Shown piece by piece: positions 35,644 through 45,986 of a stretch of DNA of 64,000 nucleotides. The translations under genes and the position numbers were made by a program. The number at the start of each line of letters is the position of its first letter. The stretch's first letter is position 1. Source of the DNA: an uncultured Paracoccaceae bacterium. GTDB lineage: Bacteria > Pseudomonadota > Alphaproteobacteria > Rhodobacterales > Rhodobacteraceae. The DNA is taken from assembly GCA_913060475.1 (NCBI GenBank), contig CAJXSD010000003.1, positions 85,275 to 149,274 on the forward strand, read 5' to 3'. The notes under the pieces were generated by a model. That model saw nothing but the letters and a program-made list of their open reading frames with translations, searched no databases and was not told the origin of the DNA.

Positions 35644-36459
35644 TTATTTTAGGTGCTGCTTGGCTTGATCCCATAGAGCATCCATTTCGGCCAGATTTGA
35701 CTGTTCTGGTGTCTTGCCAGATTTATTAAGTTCGCTTTCTATGTATCTAAAACGATTTGTAAATTTGGAATTCGCACGCCGCAGGGCTTCCTCTGCGTCG
35801 ATGTTCAGGTGGCGGCCTAGGTTGACAACAACAAATAACAAATCACCGAATTCTTCGGCCAGATGATCGGGGTCATTTTGGTCCCGTGCTTCGGCCAATT
35901 CGGCTGATTCCTCTTGGATTTTGTCCAGAACGTGGCTGATATCGGGCCAGTCAAATCCAACCCGCGCTGCCCGTTTTTGCAGTTTTTGCGCCCGCATCAA
36001 GGCGGGCAATCCGACGGCCACATCATCCAAAACGCCACTGCGTTTTTTACTGGCGCGCTCGGCCGCTTTTATTTTTTCCCAATCTTGGGTTTGCTGATCG
36101 GCGGATTTGTCGCGCGATTCATCGCCAAACACATGGGGGTGGCGATGCACCATTTTGTCGGAAATGGCATTGACCACGTCATCGAAATCAAACCGGCCTT
36201 CTTCACTGGCCATTTGGGTGTGATAGACGCTTTGTAACAGTAAATCGCCCAATTCAGATTTCAGATCGTCGAAATCACCGCGTTCTATGGCGTCTGCGAC
36301 TTCATAGGCCTCTTCTATTGTGTAGGGGGCGATAGATTTATAATCCTGTTCGATGTCCCAAGGACACCCATTGACGGGATCGCGCAGCGCTTTCATAATT
36401 TCCAAAAGACGTGGCATGCCCCCTTGGGGATCCATGATTAATTTACTGTCAAAGCCCAT
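35644..36459 (-). CDS. mazG: Nucleoside triphosphate pyrophosphohydrolase MazG
   Basis: Hydrolyses NTPs to NMP and pyrophosphate, clearing aberrant nucleotides or lowering ppGpp under stress. The 271-residue protein has two MazG folds: CPWDIEQDYKSIAPYTIEEAYEVADAIE with LKSELGDLLLQSVYH (ExxE-E-xxD), and a second EESAELAEARDQNDPDHLAEEFGDLLFVVVNLGR. The HPHVFGDE motif lies between. The ATG at 36459 fits the family; farther upstream codons would invade the divergent amidohydrolase. It ends next to the regulatory region of the iron-binding protein gene. Confidence 0.94.
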   Translation of the reverse strand: MGFDSKLIMDPQGGMPRLLEIMKALRDPVNGCPWDIEQDYKSIAPYTIEEAYEVADAIERGDFDDLKSELGDLLLQSVYHTQMASEEGRFDFDDVVNAISDKMVHRHPHVFGDESRDKSADQQTQDWEKIKAAERASKKRSGVLDDVAVGLPALMRAQKLQKRAARVGFDWPDISHVLDKIQEESAELAEARDQNDPDHLAEEFGDLLFVVVNLGRHLNIDAEEALRRANSKFTNRFRYIESELNKSGKTPEQSNLAEMDALWDQAKQHLK

Positions 36460-36522
36460 TGCACCACCCGTGTATCCAAGTTCATATACACCCTGACAAT
36501 TTGCACCAAAGGAGTCCAGAGC

Positions 36523-37692
36523 GTGCCCGTTATAAATCGAATTGCAGCCTATGCTGATGATATGAAAACATGGCGCCGTCATTTGCATGCCCACCCTGAA
36601 TTGGCGCTGGATTGTTTTGAAACGGCAAATTTTGTGGTGGACCGTCTGCGTGAATTCGGTGTTGATGAAATCCACACAGGGATTGCAAAAACAGGCGTTG
36701 TTGCGATCATCAACGGGCAGGGTGATGGGCCCACAATCGGGTTGCGTGCCGATATGGATGCGCTGCCTATGACGGAAACAACCGGCCTGGACTGGGCCAG
36801 TAAAACGGTTGGCGCGATGCATGCCTGTGGTCATGATGGGCACACCACAATGTTATTGGGTGCCGCGAAATACCTGTCCGAGACACGCAAATTTTCCGGC
36901 CGTGTCGCATTGATTTTCCAACCTGCAGAAGAGGCAATCGGCGGGGGCCGCATCATGGTCGAAGAGGGCATGATGGATCGTTTCGACATTGCGCAGGTCT
37001 ATGGGATCCACAATGTGCCCAATCTGGCCTTGGGGCATTTTGAAACGACCTTGGGTCCCTTGATGGCGGGGGCGGACGAATTTCACGTGGATATTACGGG
37101 CCTAGGCGGGCATGCCGCCTATCCCCATGAAACCAAGGATCCGGTCATGGTGGCCGTTGCCATCGCACAGGCGTTCCAGACCATCGTGACACGCAATCTG
37201 GACCCCTTTGATCAATTGGTGCTGTCCATCACGCAAATTCATGCGGGCCAGACCGATAATGTGATCCCTGAAACCGCCTATATGAATGGGACCGTGCGCA
37301 TATTTTCCAAGGACGTTCAGGCGATGGTAATTGATCGGATGCAGGCCATTTGTGATGGTCTGGCGCTGTCCTTTGGGGTGCAGGTGACCCTAAGATACGA
37401 AAAGGGATATCCCCCCACCATCAATGATGCCGACAAGGCTGAATTCGCGGCCAAGGTTGCAGGCGAAATTTCAGGTCCCGCGGCCGTGGATACAACATCG
37501 GGCTGTGAAATGGGGGCCGAAGATTTCAGCTATATGCTTGAGGCGCGGCCGGGGGCCTATTTGTTCATGGGTATTGGCGACGGGGCTGGGCTGCACAATA
37601 CCAACTATGATTTCAACGACGATGCCGCACCCTATGGGGCCAGTTTTCTGGCGCGATTGGTGGAACAGGCGCAACCTGTGTCCACAGCATAA
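36523..37692 (+). CDS. M20 family amidohydrolase (hippurate/IAA-conjugate hydrolase type)
   Basis: A 389-residue metal-dependent amidohydrolase that cleaves N-acyl amino acids. Seen: RRHLHAHPELALDCFETANFV, GLRADMDALPM (metal Asp region), AMHACGHDGHTTMLLGAA (metal Cys/His), VALIFQPAEEAIGGGRIMVEEG (metal Glu), GIHNVPNLALG, GLGGHAAYPHETKDPV (lid domain His) and SGCEMGAEDFSYML near the end. The start is GTG at 36523 with AAAGGAGT seven bases upstream. It is followed after 11 bases by a DUF1499 gene. Natural substrate not determinable. Confidence 0.92.
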   Translation: MPVINRIAAYADDMKTWRRHLHAHPELALDCFETANFVVDRLREFGVDEIHTGIAKTGVVAIINGQGDGPTIGLRADMDALPMTETTGLDWASKTVGAMHACGHDGHTTMLLGAAKYLSETRKFSGRVALIFQPAEEAIGGGRIMVEEGMMDRFDIAQVYGIHNVPNLALGHFETTLGPLMAGADEFHVDITGLGGHAAYPHETKDPVMVAVAIAQAFQTIVTRNLDPFDQLVLSITQIHAGQTDNVIPETAYMNGTVRIFSKDVQAMVIDRMQAICDGLALSFGVQVTLRYEKGYPPTINDADKAEFAAKVAGEISGPAAVDTTSGCEMGAEDFSYMLEARPGAYLFMGIGDGAGLHNTNYDFNDDAAPYGASFLARLVEQAQPVSTA

Positions 37693-37703
37693 GGGGCGTA
37701 AGC

Positions 37704-38105
37704 ATGTTCAAAATTGTAATTCTGGTCCTGATCGTGGCGGGTTTGGCCTATATCCGTTTGGCGCCCAGCGATGTTGAGCGTTGGCATGATATGCCTGATT
37801 TCGACAGTGATCAGGATTTGGCGGGTGGGGTCATGCGTATTCTTGACCCTGTCGATCAGGCGCAATTTGCTGATTTGGTGGATGTTATCCAAGCCAGCGA
37901 TCGCGTGACACATCTGGCAGGGTCGGTCGCAGATGGCAAAATCACCTTTATTGCGCGGACCAAATGGATGGGGTTTCCCGATTACGTCACGTTGCAGTGG
38001 CGCAATGGTCGATTGCGTATTTATTCTAGACTGCGGTTTGGTCAGTCTGATCTGGGCGTCAATGGCCGCAGGCTACAGGCATGGGTATCGCAGGTTTTGG
38101 GGTAA
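37704..38105 (+). CDS. DUF1499 family protein
   Basis: A 133-residue protein with one N-terminal membrane anchor (IVILVLIVAGLAYIRLA) followed by a DUF1499 domain: VERWHDMPDF near the start, and FIARTKWMGFPDYVTLQWRNGRLRIYSRLRFGQSDLGVNGRRLQAWVSQ, which contains the typical R-S-R/G-xSDLGVN-RR pattern. Function is unknown; the domain probably faces the periplasm. It sits between an amidohydrolase and prfA on the same strand. Confidence 0.85.
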   Translation: MFKIVILVLIVAGLAYIRLAPSDVERWHDMPDFDSDQDLAGGVMRILDPVDQAQFADLVDVIQASDRVTHLAGSVADGKITFIARTKWMGFPDYVTLQWRNGRLRIYSRLRFGQSDLGVNGRRLQAWVSQVLG

Positions 38106-38146
38106 TTAGGGCTTGACCAGCGGTGATCTTTGGTGATGTTAGCGGC

Positions 38147-39202
38147 ATGATACCTTTTGACAGACTTGAACAAATCAAACAACGTTTCGAATTCCTTGAG
38201 GCGCAGTTAAACGCGGGCGCATCAGGCGATGACATTGCGAAAATTTCGCGTGAATATTCCGAATTGCGCCCAGTTGTGGAACAGATTGGCGAATATCAAA
38301 CGCTGCTGTCTGATCTGGACGAGGCCAAGGAAATGCTGGCCGATCCAGACATGCGCGAATTGGCCGAGGATGAATTGCCCCGCCTTAAATCCCGCATCCC
38401 CGAGGTCGAACACGCCCTACAGCTGGCATTGCTGCCCAAGGATGCCGCCGATGCGCGTCCGGCCATGCTGGAAATTCGCCCCGGCACTGGTGGGGACGAG
38501 GCGGCGTTGTTTGCTGGCGATTTGTTGCGCATGTATCAACGCTATGCCGAAACCAAGGGCTGGACATTTGAAATCATCGAAGAGCAGCACACAGAATTGG
38601 GTGGCATCAAAGAGGTTGTGGCCCATATCAAAGGGGACGGCGTCTTTGCCCGTATGAAATACGAATCCGGTGTGCACCGCGTGCAGCGCGTCCCCGAAAC
38701 CGAAAGCGGCGGGCGTGTGCATACATCCGCCGCCACCGTTGCCGTATTGCCCGAGGCCGAGGATGTCGATATTCAAATCGATGCCAATGATTTGCGTATT
38801 GATACCATGCGATCATCCGGCGCAGGGGGACAGCACGTCAACACCACCGATTCTGCGGTCCGCATTACCCATATTCCAACGGGTTTGGTTGTGACCAGTT
38901 CGGAAAAATCACAGCACAGAAACCGCGAAATTGCGATGCAGGTGTTAAAAACACGTCTTTATGACATGGAACGCCAGCGGGTGCATGATGAACGATCTGC
39001 GGACCGTAAATCTCAGGTTGGATCTGGGGATCGGTCGGAACGGATCAGAACCTATAACTTCCCCCAGGGGCGCATGTCGGATCACCGCATCAATTTGACC
39101 CTGTATAAACTGGATCAAATCATGCAGGGCGATTTGGATGATATCGTGGATGCACTGATTTCGGATGCTCAGGCCAGCTTGTTGGCCGAAATGAACCAAT
39201 GA
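38147..39202 (+). CDS. prfA: Peptide chain release factor 1
   Basis: Recognises UAA and UAG stop codons and triggers peptide release. The 351-residue protein has the codon-recognition segment ([27 protein letters not shown] with the PET-type tripeptide) and the GGQ motif in [20 protein letters not shown] (Gln is methylated by PrmC, encoded next). I prefer the ATG at 38147 ([19 protein letters not shown]), which matches the family N-terminus; an in-frame GTG at 38123 is possible. It overlaps prmC by 4 bases. Confidence 0.95.
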   Translation: MIPFDRLEQIKQRFEFLEAQLNAGASGDDIAKISREYSELRPVVEQIGEYQTLLSDLDEAKEMLADPDMRELAEDELPRLKSRIPEVEHALQLALLPKDAADARPAMLEIRPGTGGDEAALFAGDLLRMYQRYAETKGWTFEIIEEQHTELGGIKEVVAHIKGDGVFARMKYESGVHRVQRVPETESGGRVHTSAATVAVLPEAEDVDIQIDANDLRIDTMRSSGAGGQHVNTTDSAVRITHIPTGLVVTSSEKSQHRNREIAMQVLKTRLYDMERQRVHDERSADRKSQVGSGDRSERIRTYNFPQGRMSDHRINLTLYKLDQIMQGDLDDIVDALISDAQASLLAEMNQ

Positions 39203-40029
39203 TTGCACAAATCGCTCTGCGGGATGCAATCGCTCGGTTAAACGACCACGCAATCGCATCAGCGCCGCGCGATGCACGGGTGCTGCTCTCCTATGCCATG
39301 GGCATTGATCCATCGCGTTTGACATTGGAATTATCGCAGACCTTGGATCAGGATGTTTTGGACCGGTTCCAGAACGTGATTGATCAACGTTGTGCCCACA
39401 AACCGGTGTCCCGTATTTTGGGGTACCGCGATTTTTGGGGACGTCGGTTCAGGATAACGGCGGATGTTCTGGATCCACGGGGCGATACGGAAACCCTGGT
39501 TCAGGCAGTTGTCACACAACCGGCGACCCGCGTTTTGGATTTAGGCACGGGCAGTGGAATTTTGGCGGTGACTTTGGCGGCTGAATGGCCCGCCGCACAG
39601 GTTGTGGCCAGCGATATATCGCCAGATGCCTTGGATGTTGCGCGCCATAACGCGCAGGCCTTGGGCGTGCAAGATCGTGTCAGCTGTGTTCAGTCGGATT
39701 GGTTTGATCAGATTGATGGGCGCTATGACCTGATCGTGTCGAACCCCCCCTATATTACCGATCGCGAAATGGCGGAATTGCAGCCGGATGTTTTGCATTT
39801 TGACCCCAAAATTGCTCTGACCCCGGGGGGGGATGGATTGCACCCCTATCGCGTCATATCTGCACAGGCTGCGGCATTTTTGAACGCTGGTGGGCGCATT
39901 GCGGTGGAAATTGGATGGCAACAGGGACCAGTCGTTGCCGAATTGTTCCGCGCAGCCGGTTTTCGAGATGTCGCCGTCTTGACCGACCTAGACGGAAAAG
40001 ACCGCGTTGTTGTGGCAAATTGGCCGTAA
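39199..40029 (+). CDS. prmC: Release factor glutamine methyltransferase PrmC
   Basis: Methylates the glutamine of the GGQ motif in release factors. The 276-residue protein has an N-terminal helical domain ([37 protein letters not shown]) and a SAM domain with [20 protein letters not shown] and the catalytic [12 protein letters not shown] (NPPY). Coupled to its substrate gene prfA by an ATGA overlap. It ends before a 213-base gap leading to the DUF4167 gene. Confidence 0.95.
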   Translation: MIAQIALRDAIARLNDHAIASAPRDARVLLSYAMGIDPSRLTLELSQTLDQDVLDRFQNVIDQRCAHKPVSRILGYRDFWGRRFRITADVLDPRGDTETLVQAVVTQPATRVLDLGTGSGILAVTLAAEWPAAQVVASDISPDALDVARHNAQALGVQDRVSCVQSDWFDQIDGRYDLIVSNPPYITDREMAELQPDVLHFDPKIALTPGGDGLHPYRVISAQAAAFLNAGGRIAVEIGWQQGPVVAELFRAAGFRDVAVLTDLDGKDRVVVANWP

Positions 40030-40242
40030 TTTACAATTTTGCAGGAAAAAAACATGTTTTTGTGACGAAAGTGGTAATTTCTACTTGTGGCCATCGGTGG
40101 TTACGGGTTATCAAGTCGCAGCGTTAGACAGGTTGTGCACAGCACCCCAACGCGGAAATTACCGAACAGCAGTAGAATTTGGGTGACACTCTGGTTCAAC
40201 ACTGCCCTTAGACTATCAGACTAGCAAGGCTGGAAAGCTTAC

Positions 40243-40827
40243 ATGAGATCATCTAAATCGCGGTCGCGGTCCAGACAGAACCGCAACAACAACCGGTCCC
40301 TTGGCAATGTTATCAATCGTGTTTTTGATAGCTCGGGCCCCGAGGGCAAAGTGCGCGGCACACCCCAACAGATTATTGAAAAATATAATCAATTGGCACG
40401 GGACGCGCAGTTGGCCAATGATCGGGTTGCTGCGGAAAATTTTCAACAGCACGCGGAACATTATTTACGCCTGCTTGGCGAGGCGCAGCGCGAAATGGAT
40501 CAGCGCCGCGAACAGCAAGAACGTGAAAACCGCGAACGCCAAGCGCAGCGGGACAAAGAACGCCAAGACCGTGAAGTTGCGCCTGTCGATGAGAGCAGTA
40601 ACTTAATATCAGATGGGTTTGCCGACACTGACGATCAGCCAATTGTCGATTCTATGCCGATCTTAGACGATGCACAGCCAGCCCACGACCAAGACGTCCA
40701 ATCGATTAATCCTGCCGACCCTGCTGATCCTGCGGACAAACCGAAAAAGCCGCGCAAGCCACGTGCCCCACGCCGGAAAAAACCGGAGGCGGGGGATAGT
40801 GATGGTCCGTCGCAGGCGGCTGAGTAA
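40243..40827 (+). CDS. DUF4167 domain protein
   Basis: A 194-residue basic/acidic protein with an N-terminal DUF4167 domain found in alphaproteobacteria. The first 70 residues carry the family pattern: an Arg/Asn/Ser-rich lead (RSRQNRNNNRSLGNVINRVFDSSGPEGKVRG), then TPQQIIEKYNQLARDAQLANDRVAAENFQQHAEHYLRLL. A charged coiled-coil-like stretch follows (QREMDQRREQQERENRERQ), then an acidic region and a Lys/Pro/Arg tail (KPKKPRKPRAPRRKK). Nucleic-acid binding is plausible but unproven. The 213 bases upstream hold no gene and no clear promoter. Confidence 0.87.
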   Translation: MRSSKSRSRSRQNRNNNRSLGNVINRVFDSSGPEGKVRGTPQQIIEKYNQLARDAQLANDRVAAENFQQHAEHYLRLLGEAQREMDQRREQQERENRERQAQRDKERQDREVAPVDESSNLISDGFADTDDQPIVDSMPILDDAQPAHDQDVQSINPADPADPADKPKKPRKPRAPRRKKPEAGDSDGPSQAAE

Positions 40828-40844
40828 ACTGTAAATGTGAATTT

Positions 40845-40866
40845 AGGCGCCCCTGGGCGCCTTATT
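40845..40866. terminator. Bidirectional terminator between DUF4167 gene and rsmA
   Basis: AGGCGCCC and GGGCGCCT pair around a 2-base centre, followed by TATTCTT; A/T flank on the left too. Confidence 0.7.
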
Positions 40867-40867
40867 C

Positions 40868-41710
40868 TTAGGGTTTGGCGATTTCGCGGGCCAGTGCACA
40901 AAATCCCTCGAGTGGGATTTGTTCTGCCCGTTCTGTGGGTTTAATGCCTGCAGCGATCAAACGATCCTCTATGTCCGGGGCTGCACCTTTCAGTGCTGCG
41001 CGCAACATTTTGCGACGCTGGTTAAAGGCCATTGCCACAACACGTTCCAAAGTTTTTGCATCTGCTTCGAATTTGGGTTTTTCCAAGGCTTGCAAATGCA
41101 CCACAGCGCTGGACACCTTAGGCGGTGGCGTAAATGCGGATGGGGGCAGGTGCAGTGCGATTTTCGCCTCGCATCGCCAAGACGCCAATATTGCCAATCT
41201 GCCATAGGCCTTGGAACCCGGTTGGGCCACGATGCGTTCTGCGACTTCTTTTTGGAACATTAACGTCAAAGTGTCCCAAAACGGTGGCCATTCCTCGGGG
41301 GTCAACCAACGCACCAATAATTCTGTCCCGACGTTATAGGGCAGATTGGCTGCGATCCGAATGGGGGGCGTCAGGTGGGCCAGTGGATTGACCTCTAGCG
41401 CGTCGCCTTCGATGATTTGTAAGCGGTTGGGATAGGCCTGTGCGATATCGTTCAGGGCCGCGATACAACGGCTGTCTTTTTCAATTGCCAGAACGCGGCG
41501 GGCCCCTTGGGCCAACAGACCTCGGGTCAGACCACCGGGTCCGGGGCCGATTTCCAAAATGTCACAGTGTTCCAAATCCCCGGCCTGCCGCGCGATTTTC
41601 GACGTCAGGTTCAGATCCAGCAAAAAATTCTGACCCAAAGATTTCCGTGCGCTTAGGCCGTGGGTGGCGATGACGTCGCGCAGGGGGGGCAGGGTGTCAA
41701 TTCCGCTCAT
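40868..41710 (-). CDS. rsmA: 16S rRNA dimethyladenosine transferase (KsgA/RsmA)
   Basis: Dimethylates two adjacent adenosines near the 3' end of 16S rRNA. The 280-residue protein has [47 protein letters not shown] (SAM motif), [16 protein letters not shown] (NLPY catalytic motif), [24 protein letters not shown] and [11 protein letters not shown]. Last gene of the minus-strand lpt-surA-pdxA run, overlapping pdxA by 4 bases: the surA-pdxA-rsmA order is shared with E. coli. Confidence 0.96.
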   Translation of the reverse strand: MSGIDTLPPLRDVIATHGLSARKSLGQNFLLDLNLTSKIARQAGDLEHCDILEIGPGPGGLTRGLLAQGARRVLAIEKDSRCIAALNDIAQAYPNRLQIIEGDALEVNPLAHLTPPIRIAANLPYNVGTELLVRWLTPEEWPPFWDTLTLMFQKEVAERIVAQPGSKAYGRLAILASWRCEAKIALHLPPSAFTPPPKVSSAVVHLQALEKPKFEADAKTLERVVAMAFNQRRKMLRAALKGAAPDIEDRLIAAGIKPTERAEQIPLEGFCALAREIAKP

Positions 41711-42678
41711 GCTGATTGGGATCCTAATTGTGCTGCAAGCTGTAAAGCTGCAATGGTCGAGGCAGGGTTTGCAATGTTTTGGCCAGCAATGTCAAATGCC
41801 GTGCCGTGGTCGGGGGATGTGCGCACGAATGACAACCCCAGTGTGACATTCACGCCGGTGTCGAAATCCAGCGTTTTTATGGGGATCAGCGCCTGATCAT
41901 GATACATGCAAATCGCGACGTCATAGGATTGGCGCGCGCGTGCGTGAAACATAGTGTCTGCGGGCAATGGGCCCGAAATGGACATCCCCTGCGCGCGCAG
42001 GTCATCCAACACAGGTGTGATTAGGGATTGCTCTTGGTGTCCCATGCGGCCGTCTTCGCCCGCGTGGGGGTTCAGACCGGCGACAGAAATACGCGGATTA
42101 TTGACCCCCAATTGGCGCATTAATGCGGTATGTGTGATTGTGATGCAGCGCTTTAACCGATTGGCGGTTAACGCTGTGGCCACTTGGTCAAGGGGGATGT
42201 GAATTGTCGCAGGCACTACGCGCAGATTTTGGCTGGCCAGCATCATCACAACGTCAGCGCCCCCATCCAAATGGGCCAAGTATTCCGTATGGCCGGGATG
42301 GGCGAAATTGGCACCACGTTGCAAAACGGATTTGGCAATCGGCGCAGTACAAATGGCCGAGGCCTGACCCGATTTGACCAATTCAACGCCTGTACGAATG
42401 GCATCAACCACACCGGCTGCATTGGCATCATCAGGCTGGCCCAAAACCACATCACGTGCAAAGGGAATGGGATAGACAGGCAATGCGGATGCTGCGATGT
42501 TGCGGGCATCGGACAACGACTGTGTAACCGTGGTAAAGGGCGTGTTGGGTGGCAAATGCCGCGGATCGCCCAGCCAGACAAAGGGCAGGTCAGCCCGCAG
42601 CTGGTCCCATGCCTTGGCGGCAACCTCGGGGCCAATGCCGGCGGGATCACCGCAGGACATGACAATTGGGGGGGTCAT
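41707..42678 (-). CDS. pdxA: 4-Hydroxythreonine-4-phosphate dehydrogenase
   Basis: NAD-dependent step of pyridoxal phosphate synthesis. The 323-residue protein shows [18 protein letters not shown] (residues 6-23), [25 protein letters not shown] (metal His), [35 protein letters not shown] and [26 protein letters not shown] with [16 protein letters not shown], all PdxA signatures. ATG at 42678 overlaps the surA stop by 4 bases. Confidence 0.95.
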   Translation of the reverse strand: MTPPIVMSCGDPAGIGPEVAAKAWDQLRADLPFVWLGDPRHLPPNTPFTTVTQSLSDARNIAASALPVYPIPFARDVVLGQPDDANAAGVVDAIRTGVELVKSGQASAICTAPIAKSVLQRGANFAHPGHTEYLAHLDGGADVVMMLASQNLRVVPATIHIPLDQVATALTANRLKRCITITHTALMRQLGVNNPRISVAGLNPHAGEDGRMGHQEQSLITPVLDDLRAQGMSISGPLPADTMFHARARQSYDVAICMYHDQALIPIKTLDFDTGVNVTLGLSFVRTSPDHGTAFDIAGQNIANPASTIAALQLAAQLGSQSA

Positions 42679-43871
42679 GGATATGTGATCCGTGCCTCTT
42701 GGCGTAGCTGTTCCAAATACCCTTCGGCCAAACTTTCTAGGCGTTTGTTGCGCAGTCCGGATCGAATGGCCTCTAGGTCTGTGGCCTCGGTCTCTAGGGT
42801 GGCAGTGCGCGCGCACAGCATGACAAACTGGGTGCTATCCAATTTCACCGCCTCATTATCATCCAGACGGTCCAGCTGGTTTTGGATTGATTGGGGAATA
42901 TCCGATGGAATTTGCGATTGCCGATCTAGGGTATGGTCAGGGTTTCCCTTGGCCCAAGCATATAGATCATCACAATGTACCGTATCCGCGATAATGCCAT
43001 CCAGTCGGGCGGCCTGATCCGCGGGGACGCTATAGCGTGCATAATCCAGCGCACCCGCGCGCGGTGCACGATAGGCGGTTTCGCGGATCCCGCGCATTTG
43101 GAATAACGCAATAGCATTTGGAATGACCAGCGGTTCGGTAACCTCGCCCGGGGCCAAACCGAACACCAAGGGTTGCAAAACGGGGGGCAGGCTGTCCAGT
43201 TTTTGCCAGGTGACCAAGCCGCCTAAATCCCGCGTTGGCGCATCTGAATAACTGCGTGCCGCTTGGGAAAATTCATCAATCGATGTAATCTGCGCCAGTT
43301 CAGCCGCGGTCTGGGCGACGCTATCTTGGGTCAGGGGGGTGGCACCCATGATGATTTCGGTCAACAATACCTCAACCGCGGTACCTGATTTGTCGGCCTT
43401 GACGGATCGTTCCAATTGGGCATCCGTGACGCGTGATTGCCGACCAAATTTGCCGCGGACAAATTCGATCCACAACAAATTCGTTTCGACAAATTGTTCC
43501 ATCGTATATCTGTCGATGCCAGCCTTGGACAATTCGCCGACAAAGGTTTCGAAATCCATGTTTCCGCGGGCGGCAAATGCGGTCAATCCATCGCTCAGGG
43601 CCTCGGGGGCCAGGATGACGCCTGCCTCTTTCGCGGCGCGGCGTTTTAGTTTTTCATCAATCAGTTGTTCGCGTGCGATCTGTGACGGAATGCCCGGGAA
43701 ATTCAGCGCCGTCAAAAAACGGATGCGTTGATCCAGTTCATAGCGCGTCACAACGGTTTCATCGATTTTGATGGCTGCGGAAAATGGGGACTGCGCAGTT
43801 GCCACGGGGGCAACGGGTGCGATGGCCATGCTTAGGGCAAACAAAACTGTTTTTAAGGTTGTTCGTTTCAT
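42675..43871 (-). CDS. surA: Periplasmic chaperone/peptidyl-prolyl isomerase SurA-like
   Basis: A 398-residue periplasmic protein that helps outer membrane proteins such as LptD fold. Signal peptide MKRTTLKTVLFALSMAIAPVAPVATAQ. A SurA N-terminal chaperone region follows (AAIKIDETVVTRYELDQRIRFLTALNFPG, REQLIDEKLKRRAAKEAGV), then one parvulin-like domain (LTEIIMGATP through APGEVTEPLVIPNAIALFQMRGIRE). Only one PPIase domain is recognisable, and it is divergent. Lies between lptD (3 bases) and pdxA, as in the conserved order. Confidence 0.9.
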   Translation of the reverse strand: MKRTTLKTVLFALSMAIAPVAPVATAQSPFSAAIKIDETVVTRYELDQRIRFLTALNFPGIPSQIAREQLIDEKLKRRAAKEAGVILAPEALSDGLTAFAARGNMDFETFVGELSKAGIDRYTMEQFVETNLLWIEFVRGKFGRQSRVTDAQLERSVKADKSGTAVEVLLTEIIMGATPLTQDSVAQTAAELAQITSIDEFSQAARSYSDAPTRDLGGLVTWQKLDSLPPVLQPLVFGLAPGEVTEPLVIPNAIALFQMRGIRETAYRAPRAGALDYARYSVPADQAARLDGIIADTVHCDDLYAWAKGNPDHTLDRQSQIPSDIPQSIQNQLDRLDDNEAVKLDSTQFVMLCARTATLETEATDLEAIRSGLRNKRLESLAEGYLEQLRQEARITYP

Positions 43872-43874
43872 GTT

Positions 43875-45986
43875 TTATCCCCCACAACTGGGTTGTGATT
43901 GTGTTGTACTGCGTCCTGTGCCGAACCCCTTTAACCTAAGCCCAAGGCCAAAGGTTGTCTGGGGCGGCGATGTGCCTGATTCCGTAAACCTGCGGGATAC
44001 GGAAAAATCAATGTTTGCGCATTGTGCATCATATGACAGGCCAAGACCAGCGGTTGCAAACCTTTTTGCATCCAAGTCAAAGCGGAAATCGTTGGAAATT
44101 GTCCAATCCGCTGTCATTTTATAGCCGCTCGCGATGGTCCATTCCTGTACGGATTGCAGGCGGTTTTCTTGGGCGTCGATTTCCAACTGGGAATATCCTG
44201 CATCAATGTTGAACCGTTTGCCGGTGTATTGACCGCTGATTTCGGTTTTGATTGTGCGCAGATCCATATTCCACAGGCTGCGTGCGACCAAATTGATCCC
44301 GCGTGCAGATGTGATATGGCCCGCCAGCAATAAATCCGATGTCGTGCCCTGCAATCCTGAACTGTTAGAAAAATCAGACAAGGCATCCTGGCGCCAAACC
44401 TGACCAATGGTGCCGCCAATTTTTATACCTTGGTTGTTTTGGGTGGTCATATTTAACCCCCAAGCGGCCCGTAATCCGCGTTCGTACCGATCGGGTGCGG
44501 GAAAACGTGATAGGGATAATAAATTGCCCTGATCGAATTCTGCGGTGGTGCTCTCTTCGTTGGGAAAATTATTTTTATCGCGTATGCCATAGCCGATTTG
44601 AAACACGGGTTCGATCATGGTTTGGGATTGTCCGATGCGTCCAACCCACGGCCAGCGTATCTGACCCATCATATCGGTGGTTACAGACAAAATGCGGTCT
44701 TGGTAATCGGCGTCTTGTTCGATAAAAAACAAATCTGCACGTCCCTGAATGTCCAAACCCAGCCGCACCCCTTTGGCAGCGGTGTGGCGCGCCTGCCAGA
44801 CAAAGGCCGAGTTGATCCGTCCCGTGTCCCGTCCCAAGGTTTCCAAATTAGACCGCCGATGGCTGTACATGGCTTCGGCACTGATGGTGATGGGGTGACC
44901 CAATACCAACATGGGCAACCGATGTTCAAAACGATTGAACGTCAGCATCGTTGGTGAGGTACTGTTATCTTCATACAGCGACCGATAGTGATACAGGTTT
45001 GCTTCGCGATGGGTCTGTGCATCCGTTTTGGTTACACTAACATGGCTGCGCACGGCGTCGCGTGTGTCGTCATAATAATCCCCCAGATACCGGCTGTCTG
45101 ACACGGCCTCGACCGTAAAGTTCAACGCATAATCGCGGGGCAGTTCAAAATCGCCCCAAATTTTGGCATGTGCCCGCAGGTCGTCGGGTTTGATACTGTC
45201 CTTGGACAGGACCAAACGTCCGGTCAATGTCCCGCGGTGAAACGCTTGACGATATTGCAATTCCACTGTGCGGGTCACATCAGAAATATAGGGCGTTACT
45301 GTGACATCTTTGTCCTGGCCGATTGGGATGAAATAGGGCAGTTTGACCCCCGATCCCAACAATGTGGTCGATTTGATCGAGGGTTCCAAGAACCCTTGCG
45401 CCCGATCCAGTGACGGGTCAGGCACACGCAGCCATGGGACATAAATTACCGGAACGCCCCATAGGCGCAGCTGGGCGTCCGTCATATAGATTTGTTTGGC
45501 CTGCGTGTCATGGCGCACGGTTGCGGCGCGAATTTGCCATAATGGCGCGCGCCCATTGCAGGTCTGGCATGATGTCACGGCCACCTGTTTTAGATCGGCA
45601 AAGCGGCCTTGCGTCCGAGCGATATTTTCGGCCTGCAATTCCAGTTGATTGGCCATCAATAAACGCGCGCTGGTCAGAATGCCATCACGCAAATCGCGTG
45701 ACAGGGTTCCGCTGTCTGCATCCAGCTGATTGCCGGTTTCGTCGATTAAAATCAAAGGACCCGTAATTGAAATACGGTCTAATTCTTGGTCGTAGACGAT
45801 TTTTTCGGCCTTAAGCGTCGTGTTTTCGTAAAACACATCGATATTGCCTGATGCGATCAAGTTGCCGTTTGCATCAATACGGACCATATCGGCAACGACG
45901 GTCGCGGCTGGGGTCTGGGCGCTGGCCATACCAGCCATTAGGCTGATCAGAGTCATGAAAATGACGCGGAACAAATTGGTCATCAT
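43875..45986 (-). CDS. lptD: LPS-assembly outer membrane protein LptD
   Basis: Outer membrane barrel that inserts lipopolysaccharide. The 703-residue precursor has a signal peptide (LFRVIFMTLISLMAGMASAQ), an OstA/LptA-like beta-jellyroll (VADMVRIDANGNLIASGNIDVFYENTTLKAEKIVYDQ) and the LptD barrel with CQTCNGRAPLWQIRA and VPVIYVPWLRVPDPSLDRAQGFLEPSI. Few cysteines: the CxxC at about residues 142-145 and one late Cys in DAQCANIDF. Start at ATG 45986 overlaps the lptG stop. Transcribed with lptFG upstream and surA downstream, so transport and assembly parts are co-expressed. Confidence 0.94.
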   Translation of the reverse strand: MMTNLFRVIFMTLISLMAGMASAQTPAATVVADMVRIDANGNLIASGNIDVFYENTTLKAEKIVYDQELDRISITGPLILIDETGNQLDADSGTLSRDLRDGILTSARLLMANQLELQAENIARTQGRFADLKQVAVTSCQTCNGRAPLWQIRAATVRHDTQAKQIYMTDAQLRLWGVPVIYVPWLRVPDPSLDRAQGFLEPSIKSTTLLGSGVKLPYFIPIGQDKDVTVTPYISDVTRTVELQYRQAFHRGTLTGRLVLSKDSIKPDDLRAHAKIWGDFELPRDYALNFTVEAVSDSRYLGDYYDDTRDAVRSHVSVTKTDAQTHREANLYHYRSLYEDNSTSPTMLTFNRFEHRLPMLVLGHPITISAEAMYSHRRSNLETLGRDTGRINSAFVWQARHTAAKGVRLGLDIQGRADLFFIEQDADYQDRILSVTTDMMGQIRWPWVGRIGQSQTMIEPVFQIGYGIRDKNNFPNEESTTAEFDQGNLLSLSRFPAPDRYERGLRAAWGLNMTTQNNQGIKIGGTIGQVWRQDALSDFSNSSGLQGTTSDLLLAGHITSARGINLVARSLWNMDLRTIKTEISGQYTGKRFNIDAGYSQLEIDAQENRLQSVQEWTIASGYKMTADWTISNDFRFDLDAKRFATAGLGLSYDAQCANIDFSVSRRFTESGTSPPQTTFGLGLRLKGFGTGRSTTQSQPSCGG

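Noticed and set aside
38137..38150. TGTTAGCGGCAT before prfA as a third LacI-type operator
   Set aside because: Only the left half matches; the right half is not its inverted repeat.
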